The notes: a model not told the origin generated them from the sequence alone. Positions 43,260-53,389 are shown, numbered from the stretch's first letter. The stretch: 64,000 bases of DNA from Aquimarina longa SW024 (GCF_001401755.1 NZ_AVQK01000018.1:124001-188000), one strand, 5' to 3'. Made by a program: numbers and translations.

Positions 43260-45155
43260 CTAGCAATTTTTACATACATATTTAAAAGTTTTACTTATAA
43301 TAAAACCATTATTATCTGTAGAAAATTGATAATAGCTATTAATTGAAATCTTGAATATATAATCCATGTTTTTTTCTAAAACTTGCTTGCCTTTATTTTT
43401 TATAAAAATTTCAAATTTATCTTTTTCAAATTCTTTAATACCCCATTCATCACCAATTAACTCAATTCTATTCAAATAATTGTTTTTATAGAATTTATGG
43501 AAACCGTTATTAGGGTCTTTCTTTGATTTTAAATTAAAAACACTATCATACTCTATGACTATGCCTGAATAATAATAAGTTTCTAAATATGTCTTATTTT
43601 CAGAATTATATCTTCTAGTTTTCTCGCTAATAAAATACTCTTCTAATTTATCCCAATCTGAAAATGATTCACTAACAAATTGTTTGTTTTTAGTATACTG
43701 CTGTGTGTGACATTTCTTATTTTCGTGGTCATATTCATAATAGTAATTATACTCATTATCGCCAATAATTTGATTTACTATTTTAGAGTCTATTATATTC
43801 ATTTGATGAAATAGAATATTATCCTCAGAAGTATTATCATTTCTGTAAAATTTGTAAGTTCCTGATAATTTATTGTTTTTATCGATTGAAAAATAAAATG
43901 AAATACCTGAATCCTCAGAACCTAAATAAAAATCACCTTCTTTTAAGACTAGTGACTTATCGCTTTTTTTATCTAATATTTTAGTTTCTATAAATAGATT
44001 GTTTTCATCATAATCCAATCTATAATTTTTGGGATTATATGTAATTATGTTTTTAGAGATTCTATTAGACTTTTTTTTAATTGGATGTGCTAATTGGATA
44101 CAATTTTTATAAACATAAGCAATATTTTCCTTGCCTTTTTCTTTAAAAAAGTATGGGTCTATTGCTTCATGTTCAGGGACAATTTTAATTAATTCTTTAG
44201 TTTTTATATCAATTTTCCAAATACAAGCTTGACAAATAGCACTATTATCAAAATATAACACCTTTCCTCTATCATCCCATGACATACTACCAAACATTGC
44301 ATTTAAAGGGCAGGGTTCAGTAGAATCATGATATTCAAATTGGGGGTATGTGGACAGTTGAATATTTATTGAGTTTTTATAACTTTCGCTAAATCTGTAA
44401 GGATTAATTGTATCTAAAGCATGAATATTGTCTTGCCATAGTTTATTTTTTAAAATAAAAATATTAGAACTGTTGGTTAGGGCTACTATTGATTTTTTTG
44501 AATCAATTGTCGCTTTTACATCATATAATCCTATACTTATCTTATCTTCTTTAAATGGTAATTGGTTTTTTTCTATTTTGATAGGTTGCTCTTTTGATCC
44601 TAATTTATATTTAAAGTAATTTCTAAATGAATAATTATCTGTTGTATCTTGCAAAAGATTTTGATTTTCTTTGTAATAAAACAGGCAATCCTTTTTTAAT
44701 ATCAAATTGTCGTATTGCCTTGATAAAAATAAATCCTCATAGTAGTAATTACCGCCACTTTTTGTGACAGGTAAGGAATCAACAATAAAGATATTCTTAT
44801 TTTTATCTAATTCATACAAATAAACCTTACTTATACTAACAGTATCTTCATCAAATTTTCGTTTTCTTAATCCTAAGAAATAAAACGATTTTAAAGTGTC
44901 AATAATACTAACACGAACTTGATAGTATTTTTCTCCCTCAATTTTAGATTTATAATATGCTTCTCGTTTCCAAAACCCATCATTTATTGAAATGTTTTTA
45001 ATCTTAAAAGGAGGGTGATTACTTTTAATTTTCGCCCTTTCAACAACAGAGTTGTTATTGTTTTTGAAAGATGTCTCTTTTTGATTTTTGTTTGTCTGTT
45101 TACAACTAAAAACAATTGCAGATAACAATAATAATATTGAATATATGTATTTCAT
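43260..45155 (-). CDS. Large lipoprotein, candidate immunity protein
   Basis: 631 residues with lipobox LSAIVFSC (lipidated Cys near 18) and long beta-rich periplasmic part with many Ser/Tyr/Lys. No family recognised. It follows the 224-residue lipoprotein and the PAAR-linked peptidoglycan hydrolase on the same strand; a periplasmic lipoprotein is what protection against a wall-cutting effector would need. Role inferred from context. Confidence 0.5.
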   Translation of the reverse strand: MKYIYSILLLLSAIVFSCKQTNKNQKETSFKNNNNSVVERAKIKSNHPPFKIKNISINDGFWKREAYYKSKIEGEKYYQVRVSIIDTLKSFYFLGLRKRKFDEDTVSISKVYLYELDKNKNIFIVDSLPVTKSGGNYYYEDLFLSRQYDNLILKKDCLFYYKENQNLLQDTTDNYSFRNYFKYKLGSKEQPIKIEKNQLPFKEDKISIGLYDVKATIDSKKSIVALTNSSNIFILKNKLWQDNIHALDTINPYRFSESYKNSINIQLSTYPQFEYHDSTEPCPLNAMFGSMSWDDRGKVLYFDNSAICQACIWKIDIKTKELIKIVPEHEAIDPYFFKEKGKENIAYVYKNCIQLAHPIKKKSNRISKNIITYNPKNYRLDYDENNLFIETKILDKKSDKSLVLKEGDFYLGSEDSGISFYFSIDKNNKLSGTYKFYRNDNTSEDNILFHQMNIIDSKIVNQIIGDNEYNYYYEYDHENKKCHTQQYTKNKQFVSESFSDWDKLEEYFISEKTRRYNSENKTYLETYYYSGIVIEYDSVFNLKSKKDPNNGFHKFYKNNYLNRIELIGDEWGIKEFEKDKFEIFIKNKGKQVLEKNMDYIFKISINSYYQFSTDNNGFIISKTFKYVCKNC

Positions 45156-45233
45156 TTTAAATAATGAGATTTTGCATCACTACTATTTACTAAAATTACT
45201 ACGGAGTTATAAAATTCGTAGAGCTAGAGTTGA

Positions 45234-45908
45234 TCATTGGTTTTTTGCAATTACTTCTTTTATTTTTTCCTGCTCCCATTCCCAAGCTTTTCTGTCTGTA
45301 CTGGGTGAAGTTTCAAAAGAATTTAACAACTGCCAACTTTTGATTGAATTATTAAAAGTAAACCACTGTGTCGTAAATTTATAATCTTTTTCTTCACTCC
45401 GTTTTATATTATAAGAAGCATCAAGATTAGATGTATGCTCTAAATACTTTTTATCTATCAATGATAAATAAATGTAAAATTCTTCCTTAATGTCTGATAC
45501 AGACAAACTGTTAATGCGCTCTCCTTCTTTTTCCCATTTATCATATTTATCACCTTCCTTAAATAACTCATCAACTTTTTGTAGATGTTTCTTAATTCCA
45601 ATCTTAGGTATTAGGTAAGGTGCAATATTTCCATAAGTATTATTCCCTTTTGGATTATAAAGACATCCATAATCTGCTATGCTTGCTGTTCCATCATAGC
45701 CGTATTTTTCACATTTAATAATATTATCAAAATTATAGCTAGATTTTATCTCTACTTTATCCTCACTTTTTTCATGTACTTGCTCTGATTTTTTATGATT
45801 TGTAGTGGCATTTGCTTTTTTATTTATTTCCTTACAGCTAGTAATAAAAAACAAAAAAATAAATCCTGCATACATTATAAATTTAATCTTCATATTTATA
45901 TTGTTCAT
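45234..45908 (-). CDS. Lipoprotein, candidate immunity protein
   Basis: 224 residues. N-terminal hydrophobic segment and lipobox LFFITSC put the lipidated Cys near residue 25. The start codon directly abuts the effector gene's stop, so the pair is translationally linked; this favours an immunity role. Charged, helical mature part, no family recognised. Confidence 0.55.
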   Translation of the reverse strand: MNNINMKIKFIMYAGFIFLFFITSCKEINKKANATTNHKKSEQVHEKSEDKVEIKSSYNFDNIIKCEKYGYDGTASIADYGCLYNPKGNNTYGNIAPYLIPKIGIKKHLQKVDELFKEGDKYDKWEKEGERINSLSVSDIKEEFYIYLSLIDKKYLEHTSNLDASYNIKRSEEKDYKFTTQWFTFNNSIKSWQLLNSFETSPSTDRKAWEWEQEKIKEVIAKNQ

Positions 45909-48779
45909 TTAGTAATTAATTGGTCTAAAATAGCCTTTCCATCCATCGTGTTTTGTTAATGCACTACTATCTCTTTTATATACAGAAGTACGAGTACACC
46001 AAGTTTTGTTATATCCTCCATTCTCACGATTATATGCTTCCATAGGCTTTCTAGCACCACTTTTTCCAATAGCTTCCATTATCCAAACAGCATCTTTCTT
46101 CTCATCATATTTGTAAACGATTCCTGTATGCCCACCACCACTTCTCCATACAAAAATATCTCCTGATTCAGGAATAAAATCTGCCTTATCACTTCCTTCT
46201 ACAAATTGTATTTTATTCGATCCTATGGCTTTTCTAAAATCTGCTTCTGTGGTCATTATACCTGTATGAATAGCTTTATATTTAGGCATACAACCAAGCT
46301 TATGTAGATATATACCAACAGTCTCGGAACAATCCAAAGCTGCCAACCCTTCATCGGATAAGGAGCTTCTTTCTCCTTGTTGACTATAAGGAATATGCTT
46401 ATTTACCAAAAGCTTCATTTCTTCTAGTACAGATTTCATTTTTCCACCATCACCCACAATCATTTTCATCTGCTCGATAAATGAAATAGCGTGCAAATGA
46501 TACACATTAGAATCTGTAGGAAACTGCCTTTTATCTCGTTCTTTCTCTAACTCGTCAAACTCTTTGCCTAGTAGTATTTCCTTTGCACTTGTTCCTTTAG
46601 GGAATATCCTGTGTGTGGGGTTGTATTTACTGTCTATGTACGCTTCTCTACGCTGTTGCATAGGTACAATTTCGCCATTTTTTATGTCTTGCCAAAAACA
46701 AAGATGTTTTATTTTATCTTTAAACATCTCGATTTTAGCATCTCGTTGCTGCTCTAACTTTTGTTTTAGGTCATTACCCTTATCATCTGTGCCTTTGGCT
46801 TCATTAATCCCTTTTTTATGCACCTCTATCAATTCTTGTTCAAAATCACTGATATTAGCCCAAGTGTTCCATTCGCTTTGATGTTTGCAAATAAGCTTGC
46901 TTAGTATGTCTATGGTATCTTTGGTACTTACAGCTTGTTGCAGCTCATAATTAGAGAGTTCTTTATCGCCATCGCTATCGGCTAACTCCCATATCTTTTT
47001 GATAAAATCATGGGGTTCGCTTTTTTCTACATATTCGCCAAACATATAAAAATACTGGTTGCCTGTATCTTCTAGTATTTCCCAACCATAATCCGCCCAA
47101 TGGTAAGGATTCTTTTTGGTTAGGTCACTTTTTTTAACCCACCCTTGTTCATTGTCTTTGGTTTTTATAAGCCACCATTCTGTATTGGCGCTATCTTTTG
47201 TAGTGGCTTTTTTTCTAATCTTTGCGGTTTTTTTAGCTTTACTATCAGCGGTGTCTGCTGTGGGTTGTTGTTCATACACAACGCTTATATCTTGTGATAA
47301 TGCCACCCAATTGCCTACTTCGCCTGTTACCTCACTGGTTTTTACCCAGTATTTTTTGCCTGATTGCGCTGTGCCGTAACCAATAGTCCTTTTATTTCCT
47401 GTTCCCTGAAATTTTAAATATACTTTGGTGTCTGTACTTGGCAAAAGGTTTTCGAGTGCTGTATTCACTTCCTCAAAATGTTCTCCAACAATGGTATATG
47501 TAGGCTTCGTAGTTTTCTTTCCATTCACATAAACAGCTACTTTTTTTGTCCAATGAAGATGTGTTGTTTTATCTTCGATTTTACAGGAAACATCTTCAAA
47601 CCCGATTTGGGTATAGTCGTCTTTAATCTGATAGATTTTTACTTTGGTATCGGCTTTTAAAAAATTGCAAGGTTTGCCCACCTGTAATAATTGCTCCTTG
47701 GCAACTTCATACGATGTGCGGTCATTGTCCTGTGTATTATTGATAAACTCGTGTATGCCGCTATCATCTGTAAAGACTTCTATATGTACGGTGGTATAGC
47801 CTTTTGAGGCATTAGATTCATAACGACTAGGAACACCAATAATCTGCCCTGCTGTAATAGGTACATCTACATTCTGTACCTCATTAAATACTACATCATC
47901 TTTGATCTGTTTAGTAAGAGGTTCACAATCGGCAACCATAACATACTGTGTTCTGCCTTTGATTTTATACCAGTTTTTATCTTTGGTTTTTTCAACTTCA
48001 AGTGCTGTTTCTGCACATTCCATACCTATATATGTGCCATTGATAGTATCAAATACCATCGTGCCTTTGGGAGCATTGGCATTAAAAGTATTTTTATCTT
48101 TTGCCTTAGTATGGCTTATTTGGTAGTGGTTTTCGCCATGATCAGTAGTCCAACTCTTTAGCGCAATTAATATTTCTCCTTGATAACTACAAAATACATA
48201 ACTTGTATTATTTTCCATCCAATGTCCTTTGGGTGGGGTAATATTTTCTTTTTTTATCAAACTACCTTTAGGTACAAATACCTTTTCTTTGGCATCATCC
48301 TTTGTTTTATGATCTTCGCAATACTCTCTAACTTTTAAACCTATTTCTTTAGTAGCTGTCTTTACTTTTGTTGTATATTTTGCATATAGATCTGGTATGC
48401 TTTTCCCTTTGTTTTTTATCATTTCTGCTTTAGGTTGCAGGTGCATATACAGACTGTAAAATCGTAGTGCTACCCCTTTTGGGGTTTTATAATGATGTTG
48501 TATGAGTATAAACCCGTTGGAGTATTTAATATCTTTATTATCTTTTTCATGTAGATACTTTTCGGGTATGCGATAGGCTATAATTCTACCGTCTGCAATA
48601 GCACTCACGTTTGTTCCAAAATCTTCTATATGGATGCCGCCATGCCACGTATTACTACTCCCTACAGGATAAAAACCATGTCGGTTTTGATGTCCGTAAT
48701 AGCTTGCTATAGTGCGTTCTTTTTCTTCTTCGGTAGGATTGTCGCCATAAGAAGGTAATACAGGATAGTCAATTTTCAT
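45909..48779 (-). CDS. PAAR-linked dual peptidoglycan hydrolase (M23 plus NlpC/P60), T6SS effector
   Basis: 956 residues. N-terminal M23-like metallopeptidase: GGIHIEDFGT (zinc His/Asp near 45-55), YMHL (near 111) and VHIEVF (near 330, split by an insert). Middle: SH3-like segments and an EF-hand DSDGDKELSNYEL (near 600). C-terminal NlpC/P60-like domain: catalytic Cys near 815 (ALDCSET) and His near 882 (GGGHTGIVY). It follows a PAAR protein gene by 12 bp, so it is probably a type VI effector that cuts cell wall peptides of rivals. Secretion genes are not in the window. Confidence 0.7.
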   Translation of the reverse strand: MKIDYPVLPSYGDNPTEEEKERTIASYYGHQNRHGFYPVGSSNTWHGGIHIEDFGTNVSAIADGRIIAYRIPEKYLHEKDNKDIKYSNGFILIQHHYKTPKGVALRFYSLYMHLQPKAEMIKNKGKSIPDLYAKYTTKVKTATKEIGLKVREYCEDHKTKDDAKEKVFVPKGSLIKKENITPPKGHWMENNTSYVFCSYQGEILIALKSWTTDHGENHYQISHTKAKDKNTFNANAPKGTMVFDTINGTYIGMECAETALEVEKTKDKNWYKIKGRTQYVMVADCEPLTKQIKDDVVFNEVQNVDVPITAGQIIGVPSRYESNASKGYTTVHIEVFTDDSGIHEFINNTQDNDRTSYEVAKEQLLQVGKPCNFLKADTKVKIYQIKDDYTQIGFEDVSCKIEDKTTHLHWTKKVAVYVNGKKTTKPTYTIVGEHFEEVNTALENLLPSTDTKVYLKFQGTGNKRTIGYGTAQSGKKYWVKTSEVTGEVGNWVALSQDISVVYEQQPTADTADSKAKKTAKIRKKATTKDSANTEWWLIKTKDNEQGWVKKSDLTKKNPYHWADYGWEILEDTGNQYFYMFGEYVEKSEPHDFIKKIWELADSDGDKELSNYELQQAVSTKDTIDILSKLICKHQSEWNTWANISDFEQELIEVHKKGINEAKGTDDKGNDLKQKLEQQRDAKIEMFKDKIKHLCFWQDIKNGEIVPMQQRREAYIDSKYNPTHRIFPKGTSAKEILLGKEFDELEKERDKRQFPTDSNVYHLHAISFIEQMKMIVGDGGKMKSVLEEMKLLVNKHIPYSQQGERSSLSDEGLAALDCSETVGIYLHKLGCMPKYKAIHTGIMTTEADFRKAIGSNKIQFVEGSDKADFIPESGDIFVWRSGGGHTGIVYKYDEKKDAVWIMEAIGKSGARKPMEAYNRENGGYNKTWCTRTSVYKRDSSALTKHDGWKGYFRPINY

Positions 48780-48791
48780 AAAACAGCAGAT

Positions 48792-49295
48792 TTACATACT
48801 AAAATCAACATCAACCAGATAGCCGTGTTTTTTTAATTCTTGTTGTTTTGATTTTGCTTCTCTCGTTTTTTTAGAATTAGCAAGCGCATTAATCCTGTCG
48901 AGCATATTTCTTGCGGGCGTTGGTGGCATCAGTTCTATAGGCATCGTTACCAATTGAGAGGTTTTTACAGGCATAGCCGTTTCTATAATAACATTGGGTT
49001 GTCCTGTAGAAATAACCCCGCCATGTGATGTCATGCAGCCTACATAGGCTATGGGTTTACCATTTACCAAAACTCCTGTTTCTCCCTGAATGATAATTGA
49101 TATTGAACCATCGGCACATATACATTTATCGCCCATACGTGCTACGGGTCTATCATTTACAAAAACATTGGGAGAGCCTGAAATAATTGTACCACCTACA
49201 TGCGCTGTAGTACCACTATACATTGGGCAATTGTGCTGATCTCCTACAGTTGCAACAAGTTTTGACATTCTTTTTGGTTTTAAAAGTTTTGGCAC
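48792..49295 (-). CDS. PAAR-domain protein (T6SS spike tip)
   Basis: 167 residues. PAAR repeats with ISGSPNVFVNDRPVARMGDK, GETGVLVNGKPIAYVG and ISTGQPNVIIE form the beta-strand spike that caps VgrG. The C-terminal 45 residues are helical and basic and may dock the effector. It is the first gene of a minus-strand unit with effector and lipoproteins. The family call is firm. Confidence 0.85.
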   Translation of the reverse strand: MPKLLKPKRMSKLVATVGDQHNCPMYSGTTAHVGGTIISGSPNVFVNDRPVARMGDKCICADGSISIIIQGETGVLVNGKPIAYVGCMTSHGGVISTGQPNVIIETAMPVKTSQLVTMPIELMPPTPARNMLDRINALANSKKTREAKSKQQELKKHGYLVDVDFSM

Positions 49296-49317
49296 TGCAA
49301 TTTAATAAGATTATGAA

Positions 49318-49416
49318 TTACAGCGCATTAATTTTTATATTTTTTTGTTCATCATTTTTGCCATAGCCGCATAAGTAGGCATTTGGTGATTTGGGCATAG
49401 GCAACGGGGTATTCAT
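49318..49416 (-). CDS. Possible small peptide upstream of PAAR gene
   Basis: 32 residues (MNTPLPMPKSPNAYLCGYGK...). No RBS or family evidence. It is the only frame in the 135-bp gap and lies on the same strand as the PAAR unit. Confidence 0.3.
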   Translation of the reverse strand: MNTPLPMPKSPNAYLCGYGKNDEQKNIKINAL

Positions 49417-49430
49417 CGGAACAAAAAAAG

Positions 49431-49919
49431 TCAATTCAAACTAAATTTATTGTACTTACATTTTGCTATAAACTTCCAAAAATGGGTAACACTTACTTTG
49501 GTGCATAATAAAGGTTCATACAATTGATTAGGCACTGTTTCATACTTAATAAACCCTTTTTCGTAATGATCGTAACGCTCACAAAACACGGGCTTTTCTT
49601 TATCATCTAATTTTACACGAATAGCATAAATCCCTTGTATGAAATACTCATATTCCTTGCGCTTAAACTTGTACTTTTCATACTTTGGCTTGATGTTTAC
49701 ATTAAGAAGCGCGATATATTCCCAAAAACGAATTGGGCTTACTTTCTGACAATCCATATCATCATTAATGCGCTTTACCATACGCCAATCAGAAACAAAA
49801 TCCCGTTTCTCTAGGTCGTAGCGTTCTACCTCATCCCATTCGCCGTCACTGTCAAGTTCCACGCGTACAGCGTGAACACCTTGAATGTAAAATAAGTACT
49901 CCATAACTAAATTTTTCAT
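49431..49919 (-). CDS. Two-repeat hypothetical protein
   Basis: 162 residues made of two related halves: YLFYIQGVHAVRVELD...ERYDLEKRDFVSDW...VSPIRFWEYIALL and YEYFIQGIYAIRVKLD...ERYDHYEKGFIKYE...VSVTHFWKFIAK. The internal duplication is obvious; the family is not known to me. No signal peptide. It may be a T6SS-adjacent or regulatory protein. Confidence 0.55.
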   Translation of the reverse strand: MKNLVMEYLFYIQGVHAVRVELDSDGEWDEVERYDLEKRDFVSDWRMVKRINDDMDCQKVSPIRFWEYIALLNVNIKPKYEKYKFKRKEYEYFIQGIYAIRVKLDDKEKPVFCERYDHYEKGFIKYETVPNQLYEPLLCTKVSVTHFWKFIAKCKYNKFSLN

Positions 49920-49973
49920 TACATATTCGTATGTGTTTTTTGTTGCTGCAATTTACGATTAAAATTTAATATG

Positions 49974-50021
49974 GGTCATATAAGATTCAAAAAAGAATCC
50001 TTTATTACGTAATTTATGACC
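49974..50021. promoter_or_regulatory. Nested inverted repeats before the XRE gene
   Basis: GGTCATA (49974-49980) pairs with TATGACC (50015-50021). Inside lie GATTC/GAATC (49984-49988, 49995-49999) and TTACGTAA (50005-50012). The region serves divergent genes and suits regulator binding. Confidence 0.5.
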
Positions 50022-50049
50022 ATTGAATTAGTGAATTTTACAATCACCA

Positions 50050-50301
50050 ATGAAAGATAATACGGTTACTAAAAAGAGAATAGGACGGCAAGTTAGAGCC
50101 TTACGGCTTCGTGCCGAATATTCCAGTTATGAAACTTTTGCCAACGATCACGACTTACCACGCAAAACCTACTGGCGATTGGAAGCAGGGCATAACTTCA
50201 CTATAGATACACTTTTGCGGGTTCTCGATATTCATAAGTTATCAATCGAAGATTTCTTTTGTGAGCTAAAAGAAAAACAAGCTAAACAAGACATAAAATA
50301 A
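50050..50301 (+). CDS. XRE-family regulator of the IME
   Basis: 83 residues, one Cro/C1-type helix-turn-helix (RIGRQVRALRLRAEYSSYET, then LPRKTYWRLEAGHNFTIDTL). Divergent from the two-repeat gene. Likely binds the nested palindromes upstream. The gene ends at a bidirectional terminator shared with the T4CP gene. Confidence 0.75.
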   Translation: MKDNTVTKKRIGRQVRALRLRAEYSSYETFANDHDLPRKTYWRLEAGHNFTIDTLLRVLDIHKLSIEDFFCELKEKQAKQDIK

Positions 50302-50324
50302 TCCCCGCCATAATGACGGGGATT
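50300..50324. terminator. Bidirectional terminator
   Basis: AATCCCCG-CCATAATGA-CGGGGATT, between the convergent XRE and T4CP genes. Confidence 0.7.
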
Positions 50325-50347
50325 TAGTACAACAATTTAAGTATTAA

Positions 50348-52489
50348 TTATCGGGTGTTCTTACCATACTGGCTGCGTTTGAACAATTTAAAGAATGGTA
50401 CTCGCCTAAGTTTTAGCGGGTAGCCCTCTCTAGGAATAATGATTTGATTCTTTGTGCCTACGTCCAAAAATTCCGAGACTTCCGATGCTTCCATTAGTTT
50501 ATAGGTTTGTTCTGAACCGTTTTTTTTATTCTTTACCGTGTAGTTCCCTAAAACATCGGAAATATATTTAGCGGAATCGTGGTCTTTTTTATCCAATGCA
50601 AAAACCTGTAGATCGCAACTGCTCCAAAAATCCCCTTCATTTTTATATACTTTTCGTATCTGGTCGATGGATTGCAGGATAAACCAAAACTTTATATAAC
50701 TTCCTGCTGCAATCGTGATCTTTTGAGCCACCGGCGCAAAGTAACCTAGCTTGCTAAATTCTTCCATTAAGAACAACACACGGCGCTTAGAGCCTTTAGG
50801 CTGTGACGTAACGTGATTACTGCATTTATTCAATCCCATTGTATAAAAAGCAGAGGTTAGTCTATTGAATTTTTGTAAATGTTCTTCGGGCAATATTAGA
50901 AATATACTCGCTTCTTTTGCTTTTGCATCTGCCAAACTGAAATCGCTTTTATGACAGATAATTTTTTGTATAGATGGCGAGTTCATCCAGTCAATACCGC
51001 GTGTTAATGTTGATAGGATTGCGCCTTTTTCCTTTTCCCCAACGGTAGTTAGAATACTGGCGGCTTCCTTCGCTGCGCCACCTACAGCATGATTGGTTGT
51101 AAGTTTAAATTTGATAAAATCATTTAAAGCTATTGGGCAAAATTGCGAAGCTGTCGCTGCACCATATTTTATAAAATTAAATACCGTTCCTAAATGACGT
51201 TGTTCATCTTCTAAAAAAGGATCTGATAGCACATAAGCAATAACACCCCTTAATACGATTTGGGCAGTCTCACGAAAATGCGCGGCGTTCCCTGCTTCGT
51301 TTTCTGACTTTTCTATGCAGGCTTCGGCAAGGGTAATGATATGTTCCCGTGCTTCGGGATGGTTCACGTCTATTTCATCCAAAATATTCCAATGCGAATT
51401 TTTTAATGCAACGCCTGAACCTTTTTTTTCAATAACCACATTAAAAGGGTCTAGCACGTAAAATGGGCGTTGCTGGCTACGGCGTTTCCATACCACTTGT
51501 GTAATCTCACCTTTTACGTCTAGCGCAATTACTCCTCCTGCATAGTTCAATACATTCGTATAGATCACGTCAACGGATTTACCGCCCCGCGTTCCTGCAA
51601 CGGTAATCATATGCCATTCGGTTTTAAAGCCAATATTCCTGCCCGTTAATTGGAAATCGTTTTCAAAAAACGTCTTACCTAAAAATAAAGTGCTTTCCGC
51701 AGAAAACCATATACGGTTACGATTTTTGATAAACCACGTACCAATGTCATTTTTAAAAAAGGTGTAATAACTTGCCCAACGGCTCGATTCGCCATGTACC
51801 GATCTAATGAACAACCGCCGATATAGTTCTGATTCCTTCACATATTCAACAACAATCAAAATACTGTTCTTGAAATACAGGATAATGACAGGCACAAAAA
51901 GCATCCAGAAGATGTACCAAAAATACGCGCTTGGGTGTAAATATTGCACCACCACAAAAAGCATAAAAACATTGACCGCATTAATATTATAAATGGTGGT
52001 GTTAAGGTGTTTCTCTGGCTTATTGATCGCAAAATACACCCCCGTAAAATGCAGGGCAACGATTACAAAGGCAGCAATACAAAAGGCAAGGGCTTGTGTT
52101 TCGGGTAAGTTTTTCCAAAACACCCCGAAAAAACAATACAGGTACAACACGCTGAATACAGGAATAAAATATTTTACATTCTTGAAAAGGCGTAACCGTA
52201 TTACGGCTAATTTACTGGCAAACAAAAGCCACGATAAAAGAATAATGCTTATACTCATTAGTATGATTAAAAATAAGAGTTCCCCATTATTGTGTAGCAA
52301 TGCATCCCATATGCCGTAACGCCTACCTGTGAAGGTATAGCGGTTCACTTCCAATTTGGGTAACTTGTTCCATAGGGTACGGCTTATAAATAACCCATAA
52401 ATAAAGATCAAAATGATTGCCACCCCGTAATTGATACGAGCGGTAATCCCTGTTTTTCGCAAGGCTGCGGCTTTGTGTGTTGCTTTCAT
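50348..52489 (-). CDS. VirD4/TraG-type coupling protein (T4CP) of the IME
   Basis: 713 residues from the ATG at 52489; a longer in-frame start runs into the next gene and is not favoured. N-terminal transmembrane segments (about 15-200) precede the P-loop GTRGGKS (about 298-304) and a second motif region with LFLMEEFSKLGYFAP. It would bring the IME relaxosome to a transfer pore. The gene lies 19 bp after the small coiled-coil gene, in one unit. Confidence 0.8.
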   Translation of the reverse strand: MKATHKAAALRKTGITARINYGVAIILIFIYGLFISRTLWNKLPKLEVNRYTFTGRRYGIWDALLHNNGELLFLIILMSISIILLSWLLFASKLAVIRLRLFKNVKYFIPVFSVLYLYCFFGVFWKNLPETQALAFCIAAFVIVALHFTGVYFAINKPEKHLNTTIYNINAVNVFMLFVVVQYLHPSAYFWYIFWMLFVPVIILYFKNSILIVVEYVKESELYRRLFIRSVHGESSRWASYYTFFKNDIGTWFIKNRNRIWFSAESTLFLGKTFFENDFQLTGRNIGFKTEWHMITVAGTRGGKSVDVIYTNVLNYAGGVIALDVKGEITQVVWKRRSQQRPFYVLDPFNVVIEKKGSGVALKNSHWNILDEIDVNHPEAREHIITLAEACIEKSENEAGNAAHFRETAQIVLRGVIAYVLSDPFLEDEQRHLGTVFNFIKYGAATASQFCPIALNDFIKFKLTTNHAVGGAAKEAASILTTVGEKEKGAILSTLTRGIDWMNSPSIQKIICHKSDFSLADAKAKEASIFLILPEEHLQKFNRLTSAFYTMGLNKCSNHVTSQPKGSKRRVLFLMEEFSKLGYFAPVAQKITIAAGSYIKFWFILQSIDQIRKVYKNEGDFWSSCDLQVFALDKKDHDSAKYISDVLGNYTVKNKKNGSEQTYKLMEASEVSEFLDVGTKNQIIIPREGYPLKLRRVPFFKLFKRSQYGKNTR

Positions 52490-52508
52490 ATCGCATAGTT
52501 TTAAATTG

Positions 52509-52757
52509 TTAATCCTCGAACAAGTCCATACCGTCTGTATGGTCATTCTCTTGTGCTTGTTCATCCTGTTGTTTGATTTCATCAATCGTAATTTCAATTT
52601 GCTTGATCTGCTCAAATAATTGATTACGCTGTGCTTCGGCTTCGGGGCTGCCCTGCACGTCCTCTAAGGCTTCGTACTGCTCCCGTGTGTGGTCTAGCAA
52701 TTCGCTGTAATGTTCAATTTGCCTTTCGCTGCTACTTTCTTTAGAAAATAATCCCAT
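52509..52757 (-). CDS. Small coiled-coil protein
   Basis: 82 residues, helical and glutamate-rich (HYSELLDHTREQYEALEDVQ), no domain recognised. Placed just before the T4CP gene, likely a mobilization accessory protein. Confidence 0.6.
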   Translation of the reverse strand: MGLFSKESSSERQIEHYSELLDHTREQYEALEDVQGSPEAEAQRNQLFEQIKQIEITIDEIKQQDEQAQENDHTDGMDLFED

Positions 52758-52769
52758 ATTTTTTTATTT

Positions 52770-52806
52770 TTAAGTGAAAAAATAACCCCACCAATGGGCG
52801 GGGCTG
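52770..52806 (-). terminator. Terminator after the Sel1-like gene
   Basis: Minus-strand CCCCGCC-CATT-GGTGGGG followed by TTATTTTTT. Confidence 0.65.
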
Positions 52807-52813
52807 TCTATTT

Positions 52814-53389
52814 TTAGAATTCGTGATTTTCGTAATAGGTAATGATTTTAAGGGCTTCTTGGGTGGTGAGTTCTTGCGAAACACAATCTTTAATACATTT
52901 GATTATTGTATTTGCCAGATCAACGGTACTTTGCTTAAAAGGTGCTGCACCCTCACAGAATTGTTTGGCTTTTTCATTGCCGAATTGCATCGCCACAATA
53001 GCCCACGCACCTGCACGCTTAAATTTCAGACTAGCGCAATACACCCCGTTTAGTTCATATTGGGCAGGAGAATATCCCATAAGCGCACTTCTGCGTATCA
53101 AGGACAGTCCTTTTTTTCTATCGCGAGGTACTTCGTGCAACCCCTTATAATAATAAATCCCCAATACGTGTATTGAAGGAATATGATACGCATTTACGGC
53201 GGATTCTAACATAAATAATCCGAGTTCATTATCCTTTTTGAATCCGCCAACCTGTTCGATACAGCTAACCCCCATTAGCCCCACACAATCCCAATCCTTT
53301 TTACTAGCTCCTTGTTTCAGCGTTTTGAAATATTGGCTATAATCCTGTTTTTCGTAAGCGTCTAACGCTTTGGTATAGAATGCTCCCAT
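52814..53389 (-). CDS. Sel1-like repeat protein
   Basis: 191 residues from the ATG at 53389; an upstream in-frame start runs into the palindromic intergenic region. Contains Sel1-like repeats (GLFMLESAVNAYHIPSIHVL, then GIYYYKGLHEVPRDRKKGLS, then LIRRSALMGYSPAQYELNGV) forming alpha-solenoid protein-binding units. Role unknown. Confidence 0.65.
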   Translation of the reverse strand: MGAFYTKALDAYEKQDYSQYFKTLKQGASKKDWDCVGLMGVSCIEQVGGFKKDNELGLFMLESAVNAYHIPSIHVLGIYYYKGLHEVPRDRKKGLSLIRRSALMGYSPAQYELNGVYCASLKFKRAGAWAIVAMQFGNEKAKQFCEGAAPFKQSTVDLANTIIKCIKDCVSQELTTQEALKIITYYENHEF

